From the NCBI RefSeq assembly GCF_001591825.1, contig NZ_BCVQ01000006.1, forward strand, positions 1-64,000: a stretch of 64,000 bases of DNA, given 5' to 3'. The translations under genes and the position numbers were made by a program. Below are positions 15,507 to 23,317 of the stretch, piece by piece. The notes below the pieces were generated by a model. That model worked only from the letters and a program-made list of their open reading frames with translations, ran no database searches and was not told where the DNA came from. This stretch comes from Rossellomorea vietnamensis NBRC 101237 (GTDB lineage Bacteria > Bacillota > Bacilli > Bacillales > Bacillaceae_B). The stretch's first letter is position 1. Every line of letters starts with the position of its first letter.

Positions 15507-16895
15507 CTAAGCCATGACATTACTGCCTTCACGCCACCTGTTCATCTGCGCTTTTTCAATGAACCCTGCTCGTTCAGCGTATATCCTGATCACATCACGA
15601 ATTTCTTCAGGCAAGTATTTTTCATTTCGGCCGTGACCGAGGGATTCATAACCGGACCCCCGCTGTAAATAATCAGAAGAGGCAACGGAATACCATTTCT
15701 CATCCTCCAAGGGCGTACCGCCGATGAGGATTTCAGAGATTCGCCGTCCTTCTTGAATAATTTCTGCACCGGACACATGAAGTCTGCCGACGAATTTCCC
15801 CCTGAACCCCGGACCTCTTCCATCAGCCAAGCAGACCTGGGCATCCATGGAATCCTCGATCGCCTTCCGGATATGCTTTCCCTGGATTTCGAAGGAGGTC
15901 GGATTCAATGGGGATGGACAAATCTCGATGAGTTTCTTATGACTGATATTTTGAAATGCCCCGGCGTTCACAATACCACTATTGATTAATCCGAAATCGC
16001 ATTTCAGCATGTCCTGCAGACCGTCGGCAATCAAATTCGTCATCGGATTCTCTTCCATCACATCATGCCAAAGGGGCCGGTCGAGTGTGTAAAGCGGCCT
16101 GCTTAACACCTCGATCGCTTTTTCTTTATTGTCTTTCAGGATATCGATTACCTCTTGATCAACCGGAAAGGACTTTGTCGAGATCGTTTCACCGCGTATC
16201 AGTTCAACCCCCTCCTTTGTTACATCCACTTCGATCAGACCCACATATTCCCCATAGCAGCCCGCACTGTTCAACACAGTACCATTCACACTCTTTGCCC
16301 GCGCATAAAGCTGATGATCATGAGCTGAAAGAATCATATCCACTTCATCCAGCTCATTCGCAAGTTCCTCGTCAATTTCTGTACCCACATGATTCAGGAG
16401 AATACAGACGTCATATGTTCCACGGTGACGAACGAGTTCCTCCTTGATGGCTTTTTTATAATCCGTAATGTATACCCCGAGACCCTCATTGAACCCTTGC
16501 AGGTCAGGGGATGCACCCGTTATAAAAATTCGCAGGCCGTTTTTCTCCAGAATGACGCTTGACTTCACTCCGCTGATGGGTGCTTTGTCTTTTCTGTACA
16601 GATTGTTGCTGATAAAAGGGATCGGACTACTACCAGCCATATGTTCAAGGGTATCGAAGCCGTTGAACATCTCATTGTTCCCGATGGTCAATGCATCATA
16701 GCCGACACTTCTAAGCAGTTCAATTGCAGCCATCCCCTTTGTTCCCTGAAGCTCGATGCTTTTGAAATCGGCAAAATCTCCCCCGTCCAGCACAATCGTA
16801 TTTTCATCTTTATATTCTTTGATCAGTGTCGCGGCTCTCGCGAATGCCTCAAAGTGGCTGTGTACATCATTTGTATGTAATATTTTCAGTTTCAT
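15507..16895 (-). CDS. yunD: Metallophosphatase/5'-nucleotidase, YunD type
   Basis: A 462-residue protein, the same length as B. subtilis YunD by recollection. The N-terminal metallophosphoesterase domain shows the dimetal ligands HTNDVHSH near residue 5, DGGDFADF near residue 37, GNNEMF near residue 72, NHVG near residue 160 and SAHDHQ near residue 180. The C-terminal 5'-nucleotidase domain includes NTSFEIQG-like and SSDYLQRGSGYE segments. It has no signal peptide, so it should act in the cytoplasm on nucleotides or related phosphates. The ATG at 16895 follows GGTGGGGGTAAAA; a TTG five codons upstream overlaps that site. Confidence 0.88.
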   Translation of the reverse strand: MKLKILHTNDVHSHFEAFARAATLIKEYKDENTIVLDGGDFADFKSIELQGTKGMAAIELLRSVGYDALTIGNNEMFNGFDTLEHMAGSSPIPFISNNLYRKDKAPISGVKSSVILEKNGLRIFITGASPDLQGFNEGLGVYITDYKKAIKEELVRHRGTYDVCILLNHVGTEIDEELANELDEVDMILSAHDHQLYARAKSVNGTVLNSAGCYGEYVGLIEVDVTKEGVELIRGETISTKSFPVDQEVIDILKDNKEKAIEVLSRPLYTLDRPLWHDVMEENPMTNLIADGLQDMLKCDFGLINSGIVNAGAFQNISHKKLIEICPSPLNPTSFEIQGKHIRKAIEDSMDAQVCLADGRGPGFRGKFVGRLHVSGAEIIQEGRRISEILIGGTPLEDEKWYSVASSDYLQRGSGYESLGHGRNEKYLPEEIRDVIRIYAERAGFIEKAQMNRWREGSNVMA

Positions 16896-16977
16896 TTTTA
16901 CCCCCACCAATGTTTGTCAGAAAACTCTCTCTATTTAATAGTATAGGAATTTATGATTGTGTAAAGGCTTTTTATGG

Positions 16978-17022
16978 AAAAAAAAGAGAGCTTATCTTCC
17001 ATGCGATGGGAGGTAAGCTCTA
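16978..17022 (-). terminator. Intrinsic terminator of the sortase operon
   Basis: AGAGCTTA and TAAGCTCT arms with further pairing inside are followed on the minus strand by a T run, four bases past the sortase stop. Confidence 0.85.
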
Positions 17023-17025
17023 CAC

Positions 17026-17640
17026 TTAAGATTCTTCAGTTTGATCATCTACCAGCTCTGTATAGACAACAAGTCGTTCAACGTAGTTATGAATGTCATG
17101 ATCGAAATAACCTGTGCATGTGATCAGATTCAGCATCCTTTTCTCACTCGGTCCAAAAATCTTCCGAAGCGGTGCATCATCTTTATCATAGGCGATCTTT
17201 TCCCTCACCACGAATGTAAGAATTTCTCCAGATTCCCCCTGCAGATGGATCTTATCACCGGGCTCAAGCGTCTTCAGCTCAAAGAAAACAGCCGGCTTTT
17301 TCTCATCATCTACATGTCCTGCAAGAACGGCATTTCCTTTTTCGCCCGGTTGAAAGCCCGGTTCAAACCACGCTACATCCTTTCCGTTCTTTGGAAGCTC
17401 CATATTCCCGTTCTTATCAAGCCCAAACTCCTTGATCGGCGCCTCAAGTCCTAGCTTAGGGATCGACAGGAAGGTTGGTTTGATCTTGTTCTCTTCTTCT
17501 ACTGCTTCAGGCGTTTTGGCTTGAACAGGTTGTTCAACGGTGGATGATTGAACACCGGTATCCGGAACGGTTTGAGGCTCTTCGGCAGCACATGCCGCCA
17601 GAAGAGCCATAAGGGGAATTGTCAGTAATCGTTTTTTCAT
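17026..17640 (-). CDS. Class F-type sortase
   Basis: A 204-residue extracellular transpeptidase. The N-terminus is a short lipoprotein-like signal (ALLAAC at about residues 12-17) and a Glu/Val/Pro-rich linker. The sortase barrel carries the catalytic His in VLAGHVDDE near residue 108, Cys in NLITCTGYF near residue 172 and Arg in NYVERLVVY near residue 188. The compact barrel without extra domains fits class F (class D/E is the alternative). Its ATG overlaps the stop of the upstream DUF4397 gene by one base (TAATG). That neighbour ends in an LPXTG-like signal, so the two are a likely enzyme-substrate pair. Confidence 0.85.
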   Translation of the reverse strand: MKKRLLTIPLMALLAACAAEEPQTVPDTGVQSSTVEQPVQAKTPEAVEEENKIKPTFLSIPKLGLEAPIKEFGLDKNGNMELPKNGKDVAWFEPGFQPGEKGNAVLAGHVDDEKKPAVFFELKTLEPGDKIHLQGESGEILTFVVREKIAYDKDDAPLRKIFGPSEKRMLNLITCTGYFDHDIHNYVERLVVYTELVDDQTEES

Positions 17641-18431
17641 TATTTTTGCAGTTGTCTGCGTGTGACAAATAGTAGAGCCGCTCCACCTAATACCACTGAC
17701 GCAAGGACAATTGGAAGATTGGAAGATTGTTCAGTCGCTGCTCCGCCCATCCCTGTTTCTGGCATGCTTCCAGGCATCATCGTATAATCCTTCAATACAA
17801 GCACTTCTAATTGATCGGCCGTGTTAATGGCAAATACGCTGTATACCGTGTTTTCTTCAAGCATCGTACCGGACAGATCCAACACTTGATCTCCTTCAGG
17901 TGTTCTGATTTCTAAATCATATGTTCCCGGATCTACTTCCTTGTAATCTGTGATTGCTTTGAATTCTGCCCCGCTGAAAAGTGCATCTCCACCTACAGGA
18001 CCTACATCAACAGTCGATGCATCCGGTGAAAGATGTCCTACGCGTACCTTCGTCATCCCTTCCGTTACATCCATAGAATCTTGTGCCACGACTAGTTCCA
18101 GGTTTTCCAATGTATTGGCCGCTGCTACAGTGTAAGCCATACCTGCTTCAACCGTCAGGTCTTGAGAAATGACCGGATCTTCGCTTCCCATGGTCCCTGC
18201 AGCATAAATTTCTACTTTATGGTCTCCGGCAGGAAGATTCATATAATCCGTCGCTGCTTTAAATTCCGCACCTTCCACCACGGCATTTCCGTCAACATAT
18301 ACATCGACAGCCGGGGCATCCGGAGAAGCATGTACGATACGAACCATCGCGTCATTTTCTGCTGCAAACGCACCTCCTGCCAGTGATAGGAAAAGCATTG
18401 CTGTTACAAAAATCGTAAAAATCTTTTTCAT
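17640..18431 (-). CDS. Cell-wall-anchored DUF4397 protein with MPETG sorting signal
   Basis: A 263-residue secreted protein. Residues 1-24 are a signal peptide ending near GAFAAEN. Two DUF4397 repeats follow, with matching starts VRIVHASPDAPAVDVYVDG near residue 30 and VRVGHLSPDASTVDVGPVG near residue 135. The C-terminus has MPETG, a hydrophobic helix (ILASVVLGGAALLFV-like) and a basic tail RRQLQK, the architecture of a sortase sorting signal with M in place of L. The ATG at 18431 follows AAAGGAGTGGATGAA. The function of DUF4397 domains is unknown; they occur in adhesin-like surface proteins. Confidence 0.88.
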   Translation of the reverse strand: MKKIFTIFVTAMLFLSLAGGAFAAENDAMVRIVHASPDAPAVDVYVDGNAVVEGAEFKAATDYMNLPAGDHKVEIYAAGTMGSEDPVISQDLTVEAGMAYTVAAANTLENLELVVAQDSMDVTEGMTKVRVGHLSPDASTVDVGPVGGDALFSGAEFKAITDYKEVDPGTYDLEIRTPEGDQVLDLSGTMLEENTVYSVFAINTADQLEVLVLKDYTMMPGSMPETGMGGAATEQSSNLPIVLASVVLGGAALLFVTRRQLQK

Positions 18432-18452
18432 TTCATCCACTCCTTTTATTTT

Positions 18453-18478
18453 GTACAAGTTTTGTAGTTTACTTGTAC
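18453..18478 (-). promoter_or_regulatory. Inverted repeat ahead of the sortase operon
   Basis: GTACAAGT (18453-18460) and ACTTGTAC (18471-18478) form an eight-base inverted repeat with a ten-base spacer in the leader, just upstream of the ribosome site. TTATACA on the minus strand beyond it could be a -10. Operator or leader hairpin; unproven. Confidence 0.4.
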
Positions 18479-18568
18479 ACTAAATGTATAATCATATGAA
18501 AAAGATTTCAACTTTGAACTGCACTACTCAGCACATTCACTCTCTTCGATTCACAAATAAGTGCCTCC

Positions 18569-19045
18569 TCATTCAAACAAGGGGACCCCGGGATCCTTAT
18601 CATAGCAGTGAACAAGCATACTATGAAGCTGTCCACGATGGTGATAAAGATGAGCTGCGACCTCCACCAGCCATTCGAATCTTGTATATGTCACTCCCCA
18701 ATAGGCCGTGGTCTCTTCTACCAGCATATCTTCAGTCCAAGCCGCCACCTGCTGTTTCAGATAGTGAAAATTCTGCCGTAGTTCCACTCTCATGTCATCG
18801 AGGGTATGGATAGATTTACTCCTGTAAAAAGAGTCCATTTCTTCTCGGCTGGCTTCCCCGGCGATGAGGTCATCCGCCATGCAGATGAGAGAAATATGCG
18901 AAAGCAGCTCCCCTACGGAATGCTTGGAAGGAGTCGGTCTCATGTTGAGGTCTTCCTCTTTAAGGCCGGCCATGATGTCAATGATCGACTCTACGGCTAC
19001 TTCGATTTGATGCAGGGTGCTTCGACAATATACATTCATATTCAT
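18569..19045 (-). CDS. DinB family protein
   Basis: A 158-residue four-helix-bundle protein of the DinB/YfiT fold. Histidines in SHISLI near residue 50 and in AAHLYHHRGQLH near residue 135 are the expected metal ligands. Members include bacillithiol- and mycothiol-dependent transferases as well as many uncharacterised proteins; bacillithiol-dependent detoxification is possible because Bacillaceae use bacillithiol. The gene stands alone, divergent from the adenine deaminase riboswitch. Confidence 0.75.
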   Translation of the reverse strand: MNMNVYCRSTLHQIEVAVESIIDIMAGLKEEDLNMRPTPSKHSVGELLSHISLICMADDLIAGEASREEMDSFYRSKSIHTLDDMRVELRQNFHYLKQQVAAWTEDMLVEETTAYWGVTYTRFEWLVEVAAHLYHHRGQLHSMLVHCYDKDPGVPLFE

Positions 19046-19089
19046 TCTCCTTATGACCTTTTACCTCTCATTATACAAGGAGATACCCA

Positions 19090-19119
19090 TTGACACATTC
19101 CATTCGGTGCATATACAAT
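19090..19119 (+). promoter_or_regulatory. Promoter of the adenine deaminase transcript
   Basis: TTGACA at 19090-19095 is followed after 16 bases by TATACA or after 18 bases by TACAAT. It lies about 40 bases before the purine aptamer, the usual arrangement. Confidence 0.65.
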
Positions 19120-19154
19120 GTGAAATAATCATTTTGCATAAATAAATATATTCG

Positions 19155-19297
19155 CATACTCGTATAATATTGGAAATATGGTCCAAAAGTTTCTACCAAA
19201 CTACCGTAAATGGTTTGACTACGAGAGAGAGCAGCGACAGCAGTCCCTGCTCTTCTCTCTCTTTAAGTCAAACCCCGGATGGAGCCCGGGGTTTTTC
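19155..19297 (+). ncRNA. Purine riboswitch, guanine-type aptamer, with terminator
   Basis: The core matches the purine aptamer: TATAATAT at 19163-19170, GTTTCTACC at 19189-19197, CCGTAAATGG at 19204-19213 and GACTACG at 19217-19223. The discriminating pyrimidine (position 74 of the xpt aptamer) is C at 19219, which predicts guanine/hypoxanthine rather than adenine. GGTTTGACT (19212-19220) can pair either inside the aptamer or with AGTCAAACC (19266-19274). The latter overlaps the left arm of the AACCCCGG...CCGGGGTT terminator (19271-19297). Ligand binding should free the terminator, giving an OFF switch. Confidence 0.93.
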
Positions 19298-19319
19298 TAT
19301 TCGATAAGGAGAGGATCAC

Positions 19320-21065
19320 ATGAGTACACAAAAAGAATCACTAAAGAAACGGATTGCAGCGGCCAATAAGGATATCCCTGCTGACGTGGTCATAAAAAAC
19401 GCGAAAATCATCGATGTCTTCAACCTGGAAATCACGGACGGGGATGTCGCGATAACTGACGGGATGTTTGTCGGCATCGGGAAATTCGAAGGAAAACAAG
19501 TGATTGATGCTAAGGGGAAATATATGAGCCCCTCCTTTATCGATGCACATGTCCATATCGAATCCTCCATGGTCACCCCTTCTGAGTTCGCTAAAGTCGT
19601 TCTCCCACACGGCGTCACAACCGTCATCACTGATCCACATGAAATAGCCAATGTATCCGGTGAAGACGGCATCCGGTTCATGCTGGACGATTCTGAACAC
19701 ATTCCATTAGACGTCTTCACCATGCTTCCATCCTGTGTCCCTGCCACACCTTTTGAACATTCAGGGGCCACTTTGACAGCACATGAATTGACCCCTTTTT
19801 ACCAGCATGAACGTGTCCTCGGACTGGCAGAAGTGATGGATTACCCATCTCTGCAAAAACGGGAAGACTCGATTGTGGACAAAATGACCGCCACCGCTTC
19901 ATTCACACACAATATGGACGGCCATCTGGCCGGTCTTGATACGAATGCCATCAATGTATATAAATCAGCAGGCATCCGGACCGATCATGAGTGTACCTCC
20001 GTTCAAGAAGCAAAGGAACGCTTGCGGAGAGGGATGTACCTTTTGATTCGGGAAGGGAGTGTCGCAAAGGACCTCTTGTCCCTCATCGGTGTCGTCAATG
20101 ATAGAAATGCACGCCGATGCCTCTTTTGTACAGATGATAAACATCTGGATGACTTAATCGAAGAAGGCAGTATCAATCATAATATCCGGTTAGCCATCGG
20201 GGAAGGCCTCGATCCACTATTGGCGATTGCCATGGCATCCCTGCATGCCGCCGAATGTTACGGCCTACATCAAAAAGGAGCCGTTGCACCTGGCTACGAA
20301 GCGGATTTCGTCATGCTTGAAAACCTTGAAACAGTGACCATATCTGATGTGTTCAAAGCTGGAAAAGCAGTTGCTAAAGATGGGAAGTACATTGGAAATA
20401 CAATTGTCAAAACGGTTCCTGACCCATCCCTGACGTCAACAGTTCATATTCCTGATATCACTGAAGAAGATCTGAAAATCAAAATCGGAGCTGCTAAAAA
20501 AGCCAATATCATTGAAATTAATCCCAATCAGCTTCGAACCAATAAAAAAATCGAAACGGTACAAGTAGAAAACGGGAGCTTCAAAGCCTCCCCCATACAT
20601 GATCACCTCAAAATCGTCGTCGTGGAAAGACATACCCAAACAGGCAACATTGGATTGGGCATCGTCAAAGGCTTCGGACTGAAGGATGGAGCCATCGCCA
20701 CCACCATAGCCCATGATTCCCATAACATTGTGGCAACGGGCACCAATGACGGGGATATCCTGATGGCTGTGAAGGCACTGGAAGAAATGAACGGCGGCCT
20801 TGTCATGGTGAAGGATGGACGGACCATTGCCTCCCTTCCTTTAGCCATATCAGGTTTAATGTTTGAAGGGGACTATGAAGACGTTGCAAGGGGACTTCAT
20901 CAGTTGAAGGATGCCTTCGATGAAATGGGATTCTCCGGGGACTTTAATCCGTTCTTAACCCTCTCTTTCCTCACTCTGCCCGTGATCCCGGAATTGAAGC
21001 TGACGGATTTAGGGTTGTTCGATGTCGGGGATTGCCGGCATATCGAGGTGAGTGTAGAGAGATGA
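19320..21065 (+). CDS. adeC: Adenine deaminase
   Basis: A 581-residue amidohydrolase, full length for the bacterial Ade/AdeC family. It carries the metal-binding DAHVHIESS motif near residue 76, the HGVTTVITDPHEIANVSG segment near residue 97, and TDDKHLDDL near residue 270 with the catalytic Asp. A C-terminal domain with TGTNDGDI and MNGGLVMVKDG follows. It converts adenine to hypoxanthine for purine salvage. AAGGAGAGGATCAC precedes the ATG. The transcript leader is a guanine/hypoxanthine riboswitch, which would shut the gene off when its product accumulates. Confidence 0.95.
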   Translation: MSTQKESLKKRIAAANKDIPADVVIKNAKIIDVFNLEITDGDVAITDGMFVGIGKFEGKQVIDAKGKYMSPSFIDAHVHIESSMVTPSEFAKVVLPHGVTTVITDPHEIANVSGEDGIRFMLDDSEHIPLDVFTMLPSCVPATPFEHSGATLTAHELTPFYQHERVLGLAEVMDYPSLQKREDSIVDKMTATASFTHNMDGHLAGLDTNAINVYKSAGIRTDHECTSVQEAKERLRRGMYLLIREGSVAKDLLSLIGVVNDRNARRCLFCTDDKHLDDLIEEGSINHNIRLAIGEGLDPLLAIAMASLHAAECYGLHQKGAVAPGYEADFVMLENLETVTISDVFKAGKAVAKDGKYIGNTIVKTVPDPSLTSTVHIPDITEEDLKIKIGAAKKANIIEINPNQLRTNKKIETVQVENGSFKASPIHDHLKIVVVERHTQTGNIGLGIVKGFGLKDGAIATTIAHDSHNIVATGTNDGDILMAVKALEEMNGGLVMVKDGRTIASLPLAISGLMFEGDYEDVARGLHQLKDAFDEMGFSGDFNPFLTLSFLTLPVIPELKLTDLGLFDVGDCRHIEVSVER

Positions 21066-21120
21066 TACGTGGAGTTGGATGGTTTGGTTGTTTTTTGTTT
21101 GACTGTTGAATTTCCCGCAG

Positions 21121-21161
21121 TTTTCAGCTGCTGATTTTCACCCTAATTTCAGCAGCTAAAA
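21121..21161. repeat. AGCTGCTGA inverted repeat
   Basis: AGCTGCTGA (from about 21126) and TCAGCAGCT (from about 21149) form a nine-base inverted repeat with a loop of about 14 bases, flanked by TTTT and AAAA. It could act as a terminator for adeC. Confidence 0.5.
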
Positions 21162-21179
21162 TCCACTACCAACCCTAAA

Positions 21180-21224
21180 AGGTGCCATGCACAGAATCTT
21201 CATTCCGTGCATGGCACCTCTTTT
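21180..21224. terminator. GGTGCCATGCAC palindromic terminator, both strands
   Basis: GGTGCCATGCAC and GTGCATGGCACC arms, extended by GAAT/ATTC, enclose a four-base loop and are flanked by AAAA and CTTTTT. It separates convergent adeC and floT. Palindromes of the GGTGCC...GGCACC type recur in Bacillus intergenic DNA. Confidence 0.85.
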
Positions 21225-21231
21225 TAATATC

Positions 21232-22746
21232 TTATTTACTTCCCTGACCCGCTTCTTCAAACTCTTTTTCTTCCACTTCGTTTGAAGCTGCTGCTTCCTT
21301 GTCTCCTGACTCGGAAATGGCAGGCTGGTAATGCGTCGGTTGAGTCCTGTTTGCATAGGACTTCAGTAATTCCCCCACATCGATGCCTGTCATTTCACGG
21401 AGTGGCTCCTGCATGTCAAGCATCGTTCTTGTGATGCTTTTACCAAAGGAAGGAACACCTTGGCCATTACCCGAATCGATGATCTTAACTGAATCGATGT
21501 TATTCAGAGGTTGAGCGATCTTCTCTGCGAATATCGGCAGCATTTCGATGAGTTTCTCGGTGATGATGACATCTCCGTGTTTCTCCATGGCCTCAGCCAG
21601 GAGTTTACGGGATTCAGCTTCGGCTTTACCGCGTTCACGGATGACATCGGCTTCGGCAGACCCTTCTTCCCTGCGGATCTTCGCTTTTGCTTCCCCGTCG
21701 ATTTCCGATTTTCGTGCTTCCGCTTCCGCCTTACGAGTCGTTTCGTAATAATCTGCATCTGCTTTCGTTTTACGGACTTTCGATTCTTCCGCCTCAAGCT
21801 TAACTGCGCGCTCACGTTCAAGGAATTGAAGGGTCAGCTCTTCTTCTTTTACTTCCTTGGCAAGTTTCGCTTTTTCAAGCTCATAGGACTGTTCGGACTT
21901 CGCTCTTGCCCGTTCGGTTTCTTCTTTGAAGGCAGCATCTTTGATATCTTTTTCCTTTTTCGATTCTGCAATCGTGATTTGGCGTTTGTATTCTTCTTCT
22001 TTCGCTTCCTGGTCGGTTTGGGCACGGTGGATACGTGTTTCACGTTCTGTGTTCGCTTCAGCGATTTCAGCTTGTTTCCTCACCTCAGCGATACGCGGGC
22101 GACCAAGGTTTTCTAAGTATCCATTTTGCTCGTCAGCATCCCTTATGTCCGTCAAACCGAGTGACGTGATTTTAAAGCCCATCAGATCAAGCTGTTTCTG
22201 GGCGATTTCCGACACATCGGCATTGAATTTTTCACGGTTGCTGTTTATGTCTTCCACGGTCATTTTTGATAGAATCGCGCGGAGGTTACTTCCCAGTACC
22301 TCGATGATTTCATCTTCAATTTCTTTTTGATCCTTACCGAGGAACTGCTCGGCGTAGTTTGCAATCCCGTTCAAGGTATCGGCAACCTTCACCATGGCCA
22401 CGGCATCGGCCACGATCGGCACTCCTCCGTTTGTGTACACTCTTGGTGTCGATAGTTTCAATTGGAATGATGTAAGGTTAACAGGAGTGGACGTCTGGAA
22501 ACGTCTTAATCTGTATCCTCCACCACGGATGATTTTCATGGAACGGCCTTCCTGGTCGGTGAAAATATTCGATTCCTTCTCAGGATCCCCCAGTTTCGGT
22601 CCGGTAATGATCAGTGCCTGGTTCGATTTCGCCGTACGATAGCGGAACCTCATCCAGAAGTAATATGCGATCCCCACAATTGCTGCAATAACCAGAACAG
22701 GAATCAGGAAAACGAAAAATCCAATCACACTCAATGATCCTAGCAT
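21232..22746 (-). CDS. floT: Flotillin-like membrane scaffold protein
   Basis: A 504-residue flotillin. An N-terminal hydrophobic hairpin (about residues 3-30) precedes the SPFH/PHB domain with VYTNGGVPIVADAVAMVKV near residue 95. A long Ala/Glu/Lys-rich coiled coil follows (about 210-400), and the C-terminus is acidic. It organises membrane microdomains and is linked to membrane stress resistance. The ATG at 22746 follows AGAGGGG; a TTG seven codons upstream overlaps that site. In B. subtilis floT (yuaG) follows the NfeD gene yuaF in a sigma-W operon. Here a sigma-W-type promoter is present but no NfeD gene adjoins. Confidence 0.93.
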   Translation of the reverse strand: MLGSLSVIGFFVFLIPVLVIAAIVGIAYYFWMRFRYRTAKSNQALIITGPKLGDPEKESNIFTDQEGRSMKIIRGGGYRLRRFQTSTPVNLTSFQLKLSTPRVYTNGGVPIVADAVAMVKVADTLNGIANYAEQFLGKDQKEIEDEIIEVLGSNLRAILSKMTVEDINSNREKFNADVSEIAQKQLDLMGFKITSLGLTDIRDADEQNGYLENLGRPRIAEVRKQAEIAEANTERETRIHRAQTDQEAKEEEYKRQITIAESKKEKDIKDAAFKEETERARAKSEQSYELEKAKLAKEVKEEELTLQFLERERAVKLEAEESKVRKTKADADYYETTRKAEAEARKSEIDGEAKAKIRREEGSAEADVIRERGKAEAESRKLLAEAMEKHGDVIITEKLIEMLPIFAEKIAQPLNNIDSVKIIDSGNGQGVPSFGKSITRTMLDMQEPLREMTGIDVGELLKSYANRTQPTHYQPAISESGDKEAAASNEVEEKEFEEAGQGSK

Positions 22747-22821
22747 TCTGACAACCCCTCTCGACAATTTTTAAATCAGGTATCTGATTTAATTTATATA
22801 AAAGTGCTAGCTACACTACTA

Positions 22822-22850
22822 TATACGGATCTGAATACGAAAAAGTTTCA
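22822..22850 (-). promoter_or_regulatory. Sigma-W-type promoter of floT
   Basis: On the minus strand TGAAAC (22845-22850) is followed after 17 bases by CGTATA (22822-22827), a close match to the extracytoplasmic sigma-W pattern TGAAAC-N16/17-CGTA. It lies about 75 bases ahead of the floT ATG and fits the known sigma-W control of the B. subtilis yua operon. Confidence 0.8.
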
Positions 22851-22993
22851 ATAAATTAGGCGAATCTCCTATTTTTATATAAATAGAGATCTATTTCTTC
22901 CCTTTTTTCTTCCTTTTACAATAAATAATCATCAGGAAATGATTCTCTATGATAAAATTAAACCGTTCAACAATTTAATCATTGCTCATTGGT

Positions 22994-23250
22994 GGAAATG
23001 ATTTTTAGGTCATTTCCTTAAAAGGGAAGTTGGTGAAAATCCAACGCGGTCCCGCCACTGTAAAGCTGAGATTTCATATGTATCCACTGTTTCACTTTGA
23101 AATGGGAAGGAATTTGAAATCGGAGACGCTGAGCCAGGAGACCTGCCAATTGAGAAGAACACGAAAGTCCTACGGGAGATAGGAGGGTGTTGCGCAAATG
23201 AAACGTCACAAAGGATATCATAGGTTCCTGGACGCTCGCTTGGAGTAGCC
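22994..23250 (+). ncRNA. Cobalamin riboswitch
   Basis: The leader contains the conserved B12 elements: AAAAGGGAAGTTGGTGAAAA at 23020-23039, then TCC, GCGGTCCCGCCACTG at 23046-23060 and GAGCCAGGAGACCTGCC at 23131-23147. It is preceded by an eight-base inverted repeat GGAAATGA/TCATTTCC at 22994-23018. A terminator at 23252 follows, so cobalamin should stop transcription before the thioesterase gene. The boundaries are approximate. I see no B12 synthesis, transport or B12-dependent gene nearby. Confidence 0.92.
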
Positions 23251-23251
23251 A

Positions 23252-23284
23252 CATCTTCTTTTTCAAAAAGGAAGATGCTTTTTT
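23252..23284 (+). terminator. Terminator of the cobalamin riboswitch
   Basis: CATCTTC and GAAGATG arms with an inner TTTT/AAAA pairing are followed by six T residues, 33 bases before the thioesterase ATG. Confidence 0.85.
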
Positions 23285-23317
23285 ATTTCGTCAAAAAGGA
23301 ATCAGGGAGATGAAAAT

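Noticed and set aside
21511-22116. 201-codon plus-strand frame antisense to floT
   Set aside because: It is a shadow of the Lys/Glu/Ala-rich coiled coil, giving a Phe-rich nonsense protein without a ribosome site.
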